Part shown: piece by piece, positions 1 to 8,855 of the stretch
How the letters are laid out: each line of letters opens with the position of its first letter
Position numbering within the stretch: the first letter of the stretch is position 1
Assembly: GCA_042408595.1 (NCBI GenBank)
Contig: JBHOQX010000131.1
Coordinates: 1-64,000 of the forward strand
Source: JBHOQX01 sp042408595
Lineage (GTDB): Bacteria; Chloroflexota; Chloroflexia; Chloroflexales; Roseiflexaceae
Direction: 5' to 3'
DNA length: 64,000 bases
Notes under the pieces: generated by a model
The model's database searches: none
Told to the model about the DNA's origin: nothing
What the model saw: the letters and a program-made list of their open reading frames with translations, nothing else
Translations under genes and position numbers: made by a program

Positions 1-1
1 C

Positions 2-565
2 GGAAGCCTCTCGCCGGGCTATGCCGCCAGCGGCTCGTCACTCTACCCCGTCGGGAGCGGCACCGGTAGCGGCAGCTTCACCATCACCAGCGGCGATGCC
101 ACGGTCGACCAGATTCGCTTCCAGATGCTGACCGCCGACCAGTCGCGGGTGCTGTTCGAGGGGTTCATCCCCGTTCACTACCAGTTCAAGGCAGCAGCGA
201 ACGTTGTCAGGCAGATCGCGCTCAGCCCGCCCAACCCGAACATCCTTGCGAACGGTGACGATATTACGATCAGCTTCACCTACGCCACGACGGAGACCGG
301 TGGTGTGCGCATCTTCGCTCGCCCATTCGCTGGCGGCGCCCTAGCACCCAACTACGCTGCCAGCGGCTCGTCGCTCTACCCGACCGGGAGCGGCAGCGGC
401 AGCGGCAGCTTCACCATCGCCAGCGGCGATGTCACCGTCGATCGAATCCGCTTTCAGATGCTGAGCGCAGACCAGTCCCGGGTGCTGTTCGAGGGGTTCA
501 TCCCCGTCCACTATCAATTCGGGCTCGGGCAGCGCACTATCCACCTGCCGATCGCGGCCCGCTAG
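2..565 (+). CDS. Secreted repeat protein, C-terminal part (5' end outside window)
   Basis: The reading frame is open from base 2, so the gene starts upstream and only its last ~187 codons are present. The visible part holds two near-identical copies of a ~56-residue block with a Gly/Ser stretch, SGDxTVDxIRFQML, ADQSRVLFEGF and IPVHYQF, spaced 111 residues (333 bp) apart. A less conserved segment between them (NPNILANGDDITISFTYATT) looks like an immunoglobulin-like beta-strand module. The protein ends GQRTIHLPIAAR; a short tail of the form xLPxxxR is, from memory, common on secreted Chloroflexota proteins. An extracellular or surface role is inferred from repeats and tail; no enzymatic motif is visible. 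An inverted repeat follows the stop. Confidence 0.75.
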   Translation, partial: GSLSPGYAASGSSLYPVGSGTGSGSFTITSGDATVDQIRFQMLTADQSRVLFEGFIPVHYQFKAAANVVRQIALSPPNPNILANGDDITISFTYATTETGGVRIFARPFAGGALAPNYAASGSSLYPTGSGSGSGSFTIASGDVTVDRIRFQMLSADQSRVLFEGFIPVHYQFGLGQRTIHLPIAAR

Positions 566-578
566 GTGCCACACACGG

Positions 579-608
579 GGCGCGGGGAGGCATTAGCCTC
601 CCCGCGCC
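579..608. terminator. GC-rich hairpin between convergent genes
   Basis: A perfect 13-bp stem (579-591 with 596-608) and ATTA loop lie 14 bases after the stop of the upstream gene. The next gene is convergent and ends at 685, so the hairpin can serve both. There is no clear T-run on the + strand, so intrinsic termination is inferred from position and stem strength. Confidence 0.55.
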
Positions 609-684
609 GTGCGCAAAACATCGCGGCGGCACCAGCCGCACCGTCCTGCCGTCGGGGGGCATGGGCAGGGAGGGGGCGATCCCC

Positions 685-1698
685 CTATCCCGCCGCCGTA
701 TCGCCGCGCCACCGTTCCCCGCCACGCAGCACCTCGGGGTTGAGCAGGTGCGCCGGCCGCGCACCGCGCAGCGCCTGCGCGACCTGCTCGCAGGCGGCGA
801 TATGCATCCGGCGGAAGCCGGCGGCGGTGTGCGAGGCGATATGCGCGGTGCAGATTGTGTTCGGCAGGCTGAAGAGCGGGTTGTTGGCGACGGGCGGCTC
901 CGGGTCGTAGACATCCACCCCGGCGCCGGCCAGATGCCCGGAACGGAGCGCTGCCAGGAGCGCCGCCTCGTCCACGATCGGGCCGCGGGCGACATTCACC
1001 AGATAGCTGCCGGGGCGCATCCGCGCCAATGCGGCGGCGTCGATCAGATGGTAGGTCTCGGGCAGCGCCGGGCAGTGCAGCGAGACGACATCCGCCACGG
1101 CGAGCAGGTCAGCCAGGCTCGGCGCCAGCTCCACCCCCAGCGCGGCGGCGCGGTCGGGCGCGGCGAGCGGGTCGTAGGCGCGTACCCGCATCCCGAGCGC
1201 GCCGGCGATGACCGCCACGCGCCCACCGATCCGACCCAGCCCGACCAGCCCGAGCGTCGCGCCGGCCAGCTCCAGGCCAGGCGCCACCCCCTGCGCCGCA
1301 TCGAAGCCGGCCCCGGCGCGCAGCATCCGATCGCTCACGGCGATCCGCTTCGTCAGTGCCAGGATCAGGCCGATGGCGTGCTCCGCCGTCGACTCGGTGG
1401 GGGCGTCCGGCGTGTTCAGCACCATGATGCCGAGCGCTGTCGCGCCCGGGATGTCGATCCGGTCCACCCCAATGCCCAACCGGGCGATGATGCGCAGGCG
1501 CGGGCCAAAGCGCGCCATCCGCTCGCGCGGCATCCAGGTCGCGCCGTCGAGAATGAGCGCGTCGTAGTCCGCCGCCGCGTACCACTCGTCGCTGGCGCCC
1601 ACCGGCCCAGTGACGACCTCCGCGAGCGGGGCGAGCAGCGCGAGCGCCTCGGGCACGAGCTGACAGGTGGTGAGGACGCGGGCGTGTGGGGGGTTCAT
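685..1698 (-). CDS. D-isomer-specific 2-hydroxyacid dehydrogenase (phosphoglycerate dehydrogenase-like)
   Basis: A 337-residue NAD-dependent dehydrogenase of the D-2-hydroxyacid family. The Rossmann signature LGLVGLGRIGGRV is followed by the family blocks NVARGPIVDEAALLAAL and GVDVYDPEPP, then HIASHTAAG, which carries the active-site histidine. The length fits single-module members without a C-terminal ACT domain, so it could act on 3-phosphoglycerate, glyoxylate/hydroxypyruvate or another 2-oxoacid; the substrate is not readable. The start at 1698 is chosen because GAGGAG lies just upstream on the minus strand; the open frame continues 54 codons further without support. It is followed on the same strand by an aldo/keto reductase ending at 1817. 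Confidence 0.85.
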   Translation of the reverse strand: MNPPHARVLTTCQLVPEALALLAPLAEVVTGPVGASDEWYAAADYDALILDGATWMPRERMARFGPRLRIIARLGIGVDRIDIPGATALGIMVLNTPDAPTESTAEHAIGLILALTKRIAVSDRMLRAGAGFDAAQGVAPGLELAGATLGLVGLGRIGGRVAVIAGALGMRVRAYDPLAAPDRAAALGVELAPSLADLLAVADVVSLHCPALPETYHLIDAAALARMRPGSYLVNVARGPIVDEAALLAALRSGHLAGAGVDVYDPEPPVANNPLFSLPNTICTAHIASHTAAGFRRMHIAACEQVAQALRGARPAHLLNPEVLRGGERWRGDTAAG

Positions 1699-1816
1699 GG
1701 GTACGTCTCCTCGCAGCGGAGTCCCGGTCGCCTCGGACGACAGCCCTCCCGCAGGGCCGGGGCGGCACGGGCAGGGGCGCGCAAGCCAATGCATCGAGCC
1801 TGGGGCCGATCGCGTC

Positions 1817-2812
1817 TCACCTGGCCGGCGCCAGTTCGTCGATCCGTCGCAGCTCGTCATCGCTGAAGGTGAGGTTGCTCAGCGCCGCGACATTCTCCTC
1901 GACCTGCTGCACGCTCGACGCGCCGATCAGCACCGAGGTGACCGCCGGCAGCCGCAGGATCCAGGCAAGCGCCATCTGCGCCAGCGTCTGGCCACGGGCC
2001 CGCGCCAGTTCATTCAATTGGCGCAGGGCGGCGAGCCGCTCGGGGGTCAGGTTCTCCCGCACCCAGGCACTGCCCCACTTCTCTGCCGCCCGACTGGCCG
2101 CCGGGATGTCGCCGCCCAGGTACTTGTCGGTCAGCAGGCCGGAGGCAAGCGGGCTGAAGGCGATCACGCCCGTGCCCGCGCGCTCGGTCTGCGGCAGGAG
2201 GTCCCACTCGATCATGCGGCGCAGCATGTTGTAGGGCGGCTGGTGGATGGTGATCGGCGCCAGGCGCAGGCGCTCGGTGGTTCGGACCGCGTCGGCGAAG
2301 TGCGCGCCGGAATAGTTGCTGACACCCACATACAGCGCCTTGCCCTGCCGCACCAGGTGGTCGAGCGCCGCCAGCGTCTCGTCCAGCGGCGTCTCAGGGT
2401 CGGGCCGGTGCGCGTAGAAGATGTCGACATACTCCAGCCCCATGCGCCGAAGCGACTGGTCGCAGCTGGCGATGATGTACTTGCGCGAGCCCCCGTCACC
2501 ATACGGCCCCGGCCACATCCGGTAGCCGGCCTTGCTGGAGATAATCAATTCATCGCGCGGCATCTCGCGGATGATCCGCCCGCAGACAAGCTCGGCGTTG
2601 CCGGGCGGCGTGCCGTAGTTGTTGGCGAAGTCGAAATGCGTGATCCCCAGGTCAAAGGCGCGAAACAGACAGGCGCGGGCGACTTCCTCGCCCCGGTAGC
2701 CGCCGAAGGTCTCCCATGCCCCGAGCGAGATGGCTGGCAGCAGCAGGCCGGAGCGGCCACAGCGGCGGTAGCGCATGGAGTCGTAGCGATCAACCGAAAA
2801 GCCATGGGACAT
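1817..2812 (-). CDS. Aldo/keto reductase
   Basis: A 331-residue NADPH-dependent (beta/alpha)8 oxidoreductase. The catalytic tetrad is readable: Asp and Tyr in HFDFANNYG, Lys in SSKAGYRM, His in FYAHRPDPETP. ANNYG-type sequence near the Tyr resembles the L-glyceraldehyde-3-phosphate reductase/YghZ group, but the substrate is not established. The start at 2812 has a strong AGGAGGAACGT leader; longer in-frame starts to 3007 have none. The gene is transcribed away from the divergent small gene at 3006. A second full-length paralogue lies at 3665-4645. Confidence 0.9.
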   Translation of the reverse strand: MSHGFSVDRYDSMRYRRCGRSGLLLPAISLGAWETFGGYRGEEVARACLFRAFDLGITHFDFANNYGTPPGNAELVCGRIIREMPRDELIISSKAGYRMWPGPYGDGGSRKYIIASCDQSLRRMGLEYVDIFYAHRPDPETPLDETLAALDHLVRQGKALYVGVSNYSGAHFADAVRTTERLRLAPITIHQPPYNMLRRMIEWDLLPQTERAGTGVIAFSPLASGLLTDKYLGGDIPAASRAAEKWGSAWVRENLTPERLAALRQLNELARARGQTLAQMALAWILRLPAVTSVLIGASSVQQVEENVAALSNLTFSDDELRRIDELAPAR

Positions 2813-3005
2813 ACGTTCCTCCTGACCCACGCCGCAGATCACCGACTGATGGCCAACATCCCCTGGCAGGGCAGCAACCCATGATACCGCACTTCCGGCG
2901 GCAGGCAGCGGCGCGGCCGCTGCGGCGTCTCGCCCGGTTCTTTCCCGAACGGCACGAACGTAGTATACTGAAAGTCCGGCGGGCCGCCCAAGGCCAGGAG
3001 CAACC

Positions 3006-3491
3006 ATGGAAACGCTTGAGGCGTGGCTCGAACGACGCGGCGATGCGCTCGCCGCTGCATTCGATGGCCGGCGCGAGACGATCTGCGAGCGGGTGGCGGA
3101 ACGGCTCGCGGCAGCCTACCCCTCCCTCTGCTACGACCCGACGCGCCCGGACGCCGAGACGTTCCAGCAGCTCGCCTTCCGCAATACGCCCATCCGCTTT
3201 CACAGGCTGGTCCAGACGGCGCTGCGCTTCCGGCTCCCTGCCATCTTCCAACGCGAATATGCTTGGGCGCGCCCGATCATGTACCGGCATGGTGTCCGTG
3301 AGGAGCACATGGTTGCGCAGATACGCTGGTACTTCGAGGAGATCCGCGCGGCCGTGTCTATGTCCGAAGGGGATGCGCTGTATCTGAGCCTGCTCGAGGA
3401 GACGGCGGTCCGAGCGGCCATGGCGCCCTGGCCGGAGCCGCACGCCAGCCGTTCCCGCACCCGCGGCCGGCATCACAACAATGGGCGCTAG
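3006..3491 (+). CDS. Hypothetical protein, mostly helical, 161 residues
   Basis: Not recognised. The protein is predicted soluble and largely alpha-helical, with regularly spaced Arg, Tyr and Trp (FHRLVQTALRFRLPAIFQRE, WARPIMYRHGV, MVAQIRWYFEEIRAAV). This vaguely recalls helical sensor domains such as the RsbR N-terminal region, but no family can be claimed. The tail (RSRTRGRHHNNGR) is basic and low-complexity. The ATG at 3006 follows CAGGAGCAACC. It lies divergent from one aldo/keto reductase and just upstream of another. A TAGTATACT stretch at 2961-2969 could be its -10 region. Confidence 0.6.
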   Translation: METLEAWLERRGDALAAAFDGRRETICERVAERLAAAYPSLCYDPTRPDAETFQQLAFRNTPIRFHRLVQTALRFRLPAIFQREYAWARPIMYRHGVREEHMVAQIRWYFEEIRAAVSMSEGDALYLSLLEETAVRAAMAPWPEPHASRSRTRGRHHNNGR

Positions 3492-3664
3492 TGTGCGGGC
3501 AGATAGCAGACCGTCTGCCCGTCTGGCCGCTTCATGATTGCGGATGGCATTGTTGGGATCGTGGCGTGACACGGTCATGCGATGAGTCACACAGCGCCGC
3601 CTGACCCTGCGCCGGGAGCGTACCGACCATCGCCGTTCGTCCCCCGCCGTTGATGAGGAAGGCC

Positions 3665-4645
<981 letters not shown>

Positions 4646-4964
4646 TGCTGATCCAGAGGACTCGCGATTCGGGGATCAGGAGAGCGGGGGCGGCGCGTAG
4701 CGTTTTCCACGCATAATTCGTCTGAATCGACAAACGACGAGCCCCGGCCTGCCCGCTACGGGGGACCGCTGGGACGAAGGCGATGGAAAACGAACGCAGG
4801 TTGTCTGGATATAGGACGACTGTGACCGAGGACTGGCTTACTTGCGGCCGTCGTTTGCCATCCTTCGTCCTCCAGCAAACCACCGGGACGAGGGCGCGAC
4901 GGCGACCGCCAGGCCAGACCGTCTCGAAGACCGTCTCACACACTTCTGATCTTCTGTCACACGC
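4646..4964. other. Intergenic region, no gene seen
   Basis: About 320 bp between an aldo/keto reductase and a two-component operon. Small frames here have no codon pattern or ribosome site. The promoter of the downstream regulator should lie here, but no confident -35/-10 pair was found. Confidence 0.4.
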
Positions 4965-5678
4965 ATGGCCGCCCGCCCTACAATCCTGCTGGTCGATGAC
5001 GAACCGGCGATCGTTAGCAACCTGGCACCGCTGCTGGAGCGCTCCGGCTTCGCCGTGAATGTCGCGACGCAGGGCGAGGCCGCACTGCACGAGGCCGCCG
5101 CCGGGCCGGATCTGATCGTGCTCGATGTCCTGCTGCCCCGCCTGGATGGGCGCGAAGTGCTGCGCCGCCTGCGCCACGCCGGCAACTGGACACCGGTCAT
5201 TCTCCTCACCCAGGTGGGCGAATCGGTCGAGCGGGCGATGGCGCTGGAGGAGGGTGCGGACGATTACCTCAACAAGCCGTTCGACTCGTACGAACTGGTG
5301 GCGCGCATCCGGGCGCTGTTGCGGCGGGCGCGCCCCGACCAGCCGCCGCTGGCTATCACCCGCCGGCTGCGCAGCGGCCAGCTCGTGCTGGACCGGCAAT
5401 CGCGCCGCGCCTGGCTCGGCAGGCGCGAGCTGGCGCTCACACCAAAGGCCGTCGGGCTGCTCGAATATCTGATGACCCACCCAGATGAACTGCTGACCCG
5501 CGAGCGCCTGCTCGATGTCGTCTGGGGCTGGGATTACCCCGCCGGCACCCGCGCCGTGGACACGCGCATCGCTGAGCTGCGCCGCGCCCTGGCGGACGAC
5601 CCGGCCCAGCCGCGCTTCATCGAGACGATGCCGGGCCAGGGGTATCGCTTCGTCGGCGCGGTGGAGCGCGCGCCATGA
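4965..5678 (+). CDS. Response regulator, OmpR/PhoB type
   Basis: A 237-residue DNA-binding response regulator. The receiver domain (about 5-120) has the acidic pocket LLVDDE, phosphoacceptor Asp54 in LIVLDVLLP, Thr in ILLTQ and Lys in LNKPF. The C-terminal winged helix (about 140-232) has LTPKAVGLLEYLM, LLTRERLLDVVWG and the wing IETMPGQGYRFVG. It is probably phosphorylated by the kinase encoded next, whose start overlaps this stop by four bases (ATGA), implying translational coupling. The target genes are unknown; the lipoprotein, sigma factor and peptide importer downstream are candidates by position only. Confidence 0.93.
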   Translation: MAARPTILLVDDEPAIVSNLAPLLERSGFAVNVATQGEAALHEAAAGPDLIVLDVLLPRLDGREVLRRLRHAGNWTPVILLTQVGESVERAMALEEGADDYLNKPFDSYELVARIRALLRRARPDQPPLAITRRLRSGQLVLDRQSRRAWLGRRELALTPKAVGLLEYLMTHPDELLTRERLLDVVWGWDYPAGTRAVDTRIAELRRALADDPAQPRFIETMPGQGYRFVGAVERAP

Positions 5679-6592
5679 GACGAACCTGGCCCTGGCTGGC
5701 TTTGCCGCTCACGGTCGGCGGCGGGGCGGCGCTCGCCGCGCTCGCACGTACGCCCGTCCCGATCCTCTACCTGCGCATCGACCTGGCGACACTGGCGCTG
5801 CTGGCGGGCGTGGCGGCCGCCGCCGCCCTCGGCGCGGCGCTGGCGGCGCGCCGGCGCATGGCCCGCGCCCGGCAGCAGGCTGCGATCGATGCCGCGCTCC
5901 GTGCCGCCGACGACCGGCGGCGCTTCCTTGGCCGCCTCGACCATGAACTGAAGAACCCACTGACCGCTATCCGCCTCGGCCTGACCAACCTGGCGGAGGC
6001 CCCACCCGTCGCCCGCGACGATGCGCTCGCCAGCATCGGCGCGCAGACCCTGCGCCTCAGCCGGCTCTCCGCCGACCTGCGCAAGCTCGCCGAACTGGAG
6101 ACGCGCCCGCTCGAACGCGGCCCGGTCGACCTGGACGACGTGCTCCAGGAGGTGGTCAGCCTGGCGGGCGAGCGCCCCGAGGCCGCCGGGCGTACCCTGA
6201 CGCTGACGGTGCAACACGCCCCCTGGCCGCTCCCGCCGGTCGCCGGTGACCGCGACCTGCTGTTTCTGGCACTGCACAACCTGCTCGACAACGCGCTCAA
6301 ATTCACCCGCACCGGCGACACCATCGAACTGCGCGCCTTCGAGGACGAGCGCTCGATCATGCTCGAAGTGGCCGACACCGGGCCAGGCGTGGACGACGCC
6401 GACCTGCCGCACGTCTTCGAGGAGCTCTACCGCGGCCAGGCGGCCCGCGAGACCCCCGGCAGCGGCCTGGGGCTGGCGCTTGTCCGGGCTATCGTGGCGC
6501 GCCATGGCGGCGGTGTCACCTTGCGCAGCCGGCGCGGGCGGGGCACGGTGGTGACCATCCGGCTGCCGGCCACCGATGTTTCAAAACGGTAA
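5675..6592 (+). CDS. Sensor histidine kinase
   Basis: A 305-residue membrane histidine kinase and partner of the preceding regulator. Two hydrophobic segments (about 5-25 and 36-58) with almost no periplasmic loop suggest it senses a membrane or intramembrane signal. The dimerisation/phosphoacceptor block is RLDHELKNPLTAI with His90. The ATPase domain shows the N box LLDNALKFT, G1 ADTGPGV, and G2 GSGLGLALVRAI. It overlaps the regulator by four bases. It is short for the class, with no HAMP or PAS domain. Confidence 0.92.
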   Translation: MRRTWPWLALPLTVGGGAALAALARTPVPILYLRIDLATLALLAGVAAAAALGAALAARRRMARARQQAAIDAALRAADDRRRFLGRLDHELKNPLTAIRLGLTNLAEAPPVARDDALASIGAQTLRLSRLSADLRKLAELETRPLERGPVDLDDVLQEVVSLAGERPEAAGRTLTLTVQHAPWPLPPVAGDRDLLFLALHNLLDNALKFTRTGDTIELRAFEDERSIMLEVADTGPGVDDADLPHVFEELYRGQAARETPGSGLGLALVRAIVARHGGGVTLRSRRGRGTVVTIRLPATDVSKR

Positions 6593-6683
6593 CACGATGT
6601 CGCAGGATCGTTACCCCGCGGGCACGGCGCGGCTACAACCGCCCGCTATACTCCACGCCACACCGCACCCGAACAACAAGCGC

Positions 6684-8189
6684 ATGCCCACCACCTGTCC
6701 GCGCCGTCGCGCATCCGGCGCTCCGGCATGCTGGCGGCTCCGCGGCTGCTGGCTGCTGCTGGCCGCGCTGCTGGCCGCCTGCGGCACGCTGCAGGTCGGC
6801 ATCGAACGGACGCCGACACCGGACACGCGGCCGCTGGCGACCATCACGGCGCTGGCGGAGGAGAACAACCGCCTGGCGACCGCCATCGCCACGCTGACGA
6901 CCCCCAGCGTGTCGCCGGCGCTCGGCACGCTGGCCTACGTACAGGACGGCGACCTCTGGGTCCGTACGCTGCCAGACGGCCAGGCCCAGCGGATCACGAC
7001 CGACGGGCGCAACGCCGAGCCGCGCTGGTCGCCCAGCGGCGGGTGGATCGCCTTCCGCAAGGATGAGTCGCAGGTCTGGGTGGTCCGCGCCGACGGCAGC
7101 GCCGCCCGCCCGCTCAGCGGCGGGGGCCTGGTCGGGGCGTTCGCCTGGGCGCCGGGGCGCGACCGGCTGGCCTATGTCGCCGGCTCGACGGCGCTGCGGC
7201 TGGTGGATGCCGACGGCGGCCGGCCCGACACACTCGTGCCGGCCCGGCAGGCGGCCGGCGGCCCGAGCGAGATCGGGCGGATCGCCTGGCGGCCGGATGG
7301 CGGGCAGATCGCCTTCGAGTGGCGCGATATCTCGGAGACGCGGCCACTCGCCGAGCAGGGGGTGTGGATCGTCTCGGTCGCCAGCTTCGCCCGGAAGGAG
7401 ATCTACCGCGGCGATGCGATCCTGGCGGGTTGGACGGGCGACAGCCGCAGCGTGCTCTTCTGGCAGGTCAGCACCGCCGCGGCGACACTGCCGGATGGCG
7501 CGCCGCTCTACGCGATCGAGCCAGGCGAGCCGGCCCGGGCGCTCGCCGAGACCGTCCTCGTCCATCCGGATTTCGTCGCGCCGGCGCCGAACACGGCGCG
7601 CGTGGCCCTGATCAGCGGGCGGGGCCGGGCGGCCTGGACGAACAAGGCGCTGCAGCTTACGGCCGCGGGCGGGGAGCCGACCACCGTGACCCCGCCCGGC
7701 CAGGCGGCGACATCGCCGACGTGGGCGCCGGACGGCCGGCGGGTGGCCTTCGCCTCCGCCCCGGATCGCCGGCTCGACCCGGAGTCGACCGGCGATGCCG
7801 CCCGGCGCGAACTGGCGCAGCGGCGGATTTACGTGGCGGAGGTGGCCGGCGCACCACGCGCGGCGCCGGTGACCGACGACCCGGCCTACCGCGACGAACG
7901 GCCCGCCTGGTCGCGCGACGGGCGCTACCTGCTGTTCGCGCGGCTGAGCGGCGAGGGGCGCGCCTCGCTCTGGGTGGTGGGGGCGGGCGGCGGCGCGCCA
8001 CGGCGCGTGGTGGACGACTTGACCCCCGGGCCGGACTGGCTCGGGTACTACGGGCATATCAACTGGAACCAACTGTTCGACTGGTGGCGCGGGCCGGCCA
8101 CACCGCCGCCCGCCGCGCCGAACACGATCATCCCGACCCCGACCCTTGAACCGGGCGCGGGTACGCCACAGCCGGGCGATCCCTCCTGA
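6684..8189 (+). CDS. TolB-like beta-propeller lipoprotein
   Basis: A secreted lipoprotein of about 501 residues. The N-terminus has a basic region, a hydrophobic core and the lipobox LLAAC, followed by GTLQ. The rest is a series of WD40/TolB-type propeller blades with repeats such as AEPRWSPSGGWIAFRKDES, IAWRPDGGQIAFEW, SPTWAPDGRRVAFAS and RPAWSRDGRYLLFARL. Such proteins usually bind ligands or protein partners at the cell surface; no catalytic site is seen. The start at 6684 gives a normal lipoprotein signal; a longer frame reaches back to 6576, overlapping the kinase. Its stop overlaps the first possible start of the ECF sigma gene, so the two are probably cotranscribed. Confidence 0.8.
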   Translation: MPTTCPRRRASGAPACWRLRGCWLLLAALLAACGTLQVGIERTPTPDTRPLATITALAEENNRLATAIATLTTPSVSPALGTLAYVQDGDLWVRTLPDGQAQRITTDGRNAEPRWSPSGGWIAFRKDESQVWVVRADGSAARPLSGGGLVGAFAWAPGRDRLAYVAGSTALRLVDADGGRPDTLVPARQAAGGPSEIGRIAWRPDGGQIAFEWRDISETRPLAEQGVWIVSVASFARKEIYRGDAILAGWTGDSRSVLFWQVSTAAATLPDGAPLYAIEPGEPARALAETVLVHPDFVAPAPNTARVALISGRGRAAWTNKALQLTAAGGEPTTVTPPGQAATSPTWAPDGRRVAFASAPDRRLDPESTGDAARRELAQRRIYVAEVAGAPRAAPVTDDPAYRDERPAWSRDGRYLLFARLSGEGRASLWVVGAGGGAPRRVVDDLTPGPDWLGYYGHINWNQLFDWWRGPATPPPAAPNTIIPTPTLEPGAGTPQPGDPS

Positions 8190-8266
8190 TGCGTCGAACC
8201 GGGCGGCACGCCGCGAGGCCCCGCTCCGGCGGGGCATGGATCGCCGTTGCCAGCAAAGGGGCGCCG

Positions 8267-8767
8267 ATGACGGTTCCAAACGATCCCGACGGCGACACCG
8301 CGTGGTTCGAACCGATGTACGAGCAGTATCGCCGGCCGGTGCTGGCGCATCTCCGACGCCTGACCGGCGAGCCCGAGATCGCCGAGGACTTGTGCCAGGA
8401 AACCTTTCTCAAGGCGATTCGCGGCTGGAGCCAGCGCGACCCGTCGGCCAGCCTGGCGGCCTGGCTCTACCGGATCGCGACCAACACCGCCTACGACCAC
8501 CTGCGGCGCCGGCGGCGGATCAGCTTCATCCCGCTCACCGCCGCGGACGAGCGCCCCGCCGCCAGCGAGCCGCGCTACCACGACCAGGAAGCGGTGCTCC
8601 GTGCGCTGGCGCAGCTTCCGGAGACGTACCGCGCGCTGCTGGTGCTGCACGCCTGCCAGGGCCGCAGCACGCAGGAGCTTGCGCGGGCGCTCGGTTCGTC
8701 CGGCGGCGCCGTGCGCACCCGCCTGTTCCGTGCTCGCGAACGATTTCGCGAGGTCTATAGGGAGTAG
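8267..8767 (+). CDS. RNA polymerase sigma factor, ECF (sigma-70) type
   Basis: A ~166-residue ECF sigma factor. Region 2 is clear (YRRPVLAHLRRLTGEPEIAEDLCQ with ETFLKAIRGW, then LAAWLYRIATNTAYDHLRRR, the -10 recognition helix). Region 4 contains LPETYRALLVLH, STQELARAL and GAVRTRLFRARERF, the -35 helix-turn-helix. There is no recognisable anti-sigma gene beside it; the preceding surface lipoprotein may take part in control (inference). The start at 8267 is supported by AAAGGGG at 8255-8261; an ATG at 8189 overlapping the upstream stop would add 26 residues. It probably controls envelope or transport genes, perhaps the peptide importer directly downstream. Confidence 0.88.
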   Translation: MTVPNDPDGDTAWFEPMYEQYRRPVLAHLRRLTGEPEIAEDLCQETFLKAIRGWSQRDPSASLAAWLYRIATNTAYDHLRRRRRISFIPLTAADERPAASEPRYHDQEAVLRALAQLPETYRALLVLHACQGRSTQELARALGSSGGAVRTRLFRARERFREVYRE

Positions 8768-8834
8768 GACGCAGACAGTCAGACAGTCAGACGGGCAGAC
8801 AGTCAGACGGGCAGACAATCTGCAATCTGCAATC
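8768..8834. repeat. Word-like tandem repeat upstream of importer
   Basis: The spacer is built from the words CAGACAGT, CAGACGGG and TGCAATC repeated in mixed order. The 12-mer TGCAATCTGCAA at 8821-8832 recurs exactly at 53569-53580 and, inverted, at 55679-55690, all between genes. It lies just before the ribosome site of the binding-protein gene. Confidence 0.7.
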
Positions 8835-8855
8835 ACAAAGTGGAGGCACGCTGGT

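Noticed and set aside
8768..8834. CRISPR-like array
   Set aside because: Units are 7-8 nt words with no regular spacers and no cas genes in the window.
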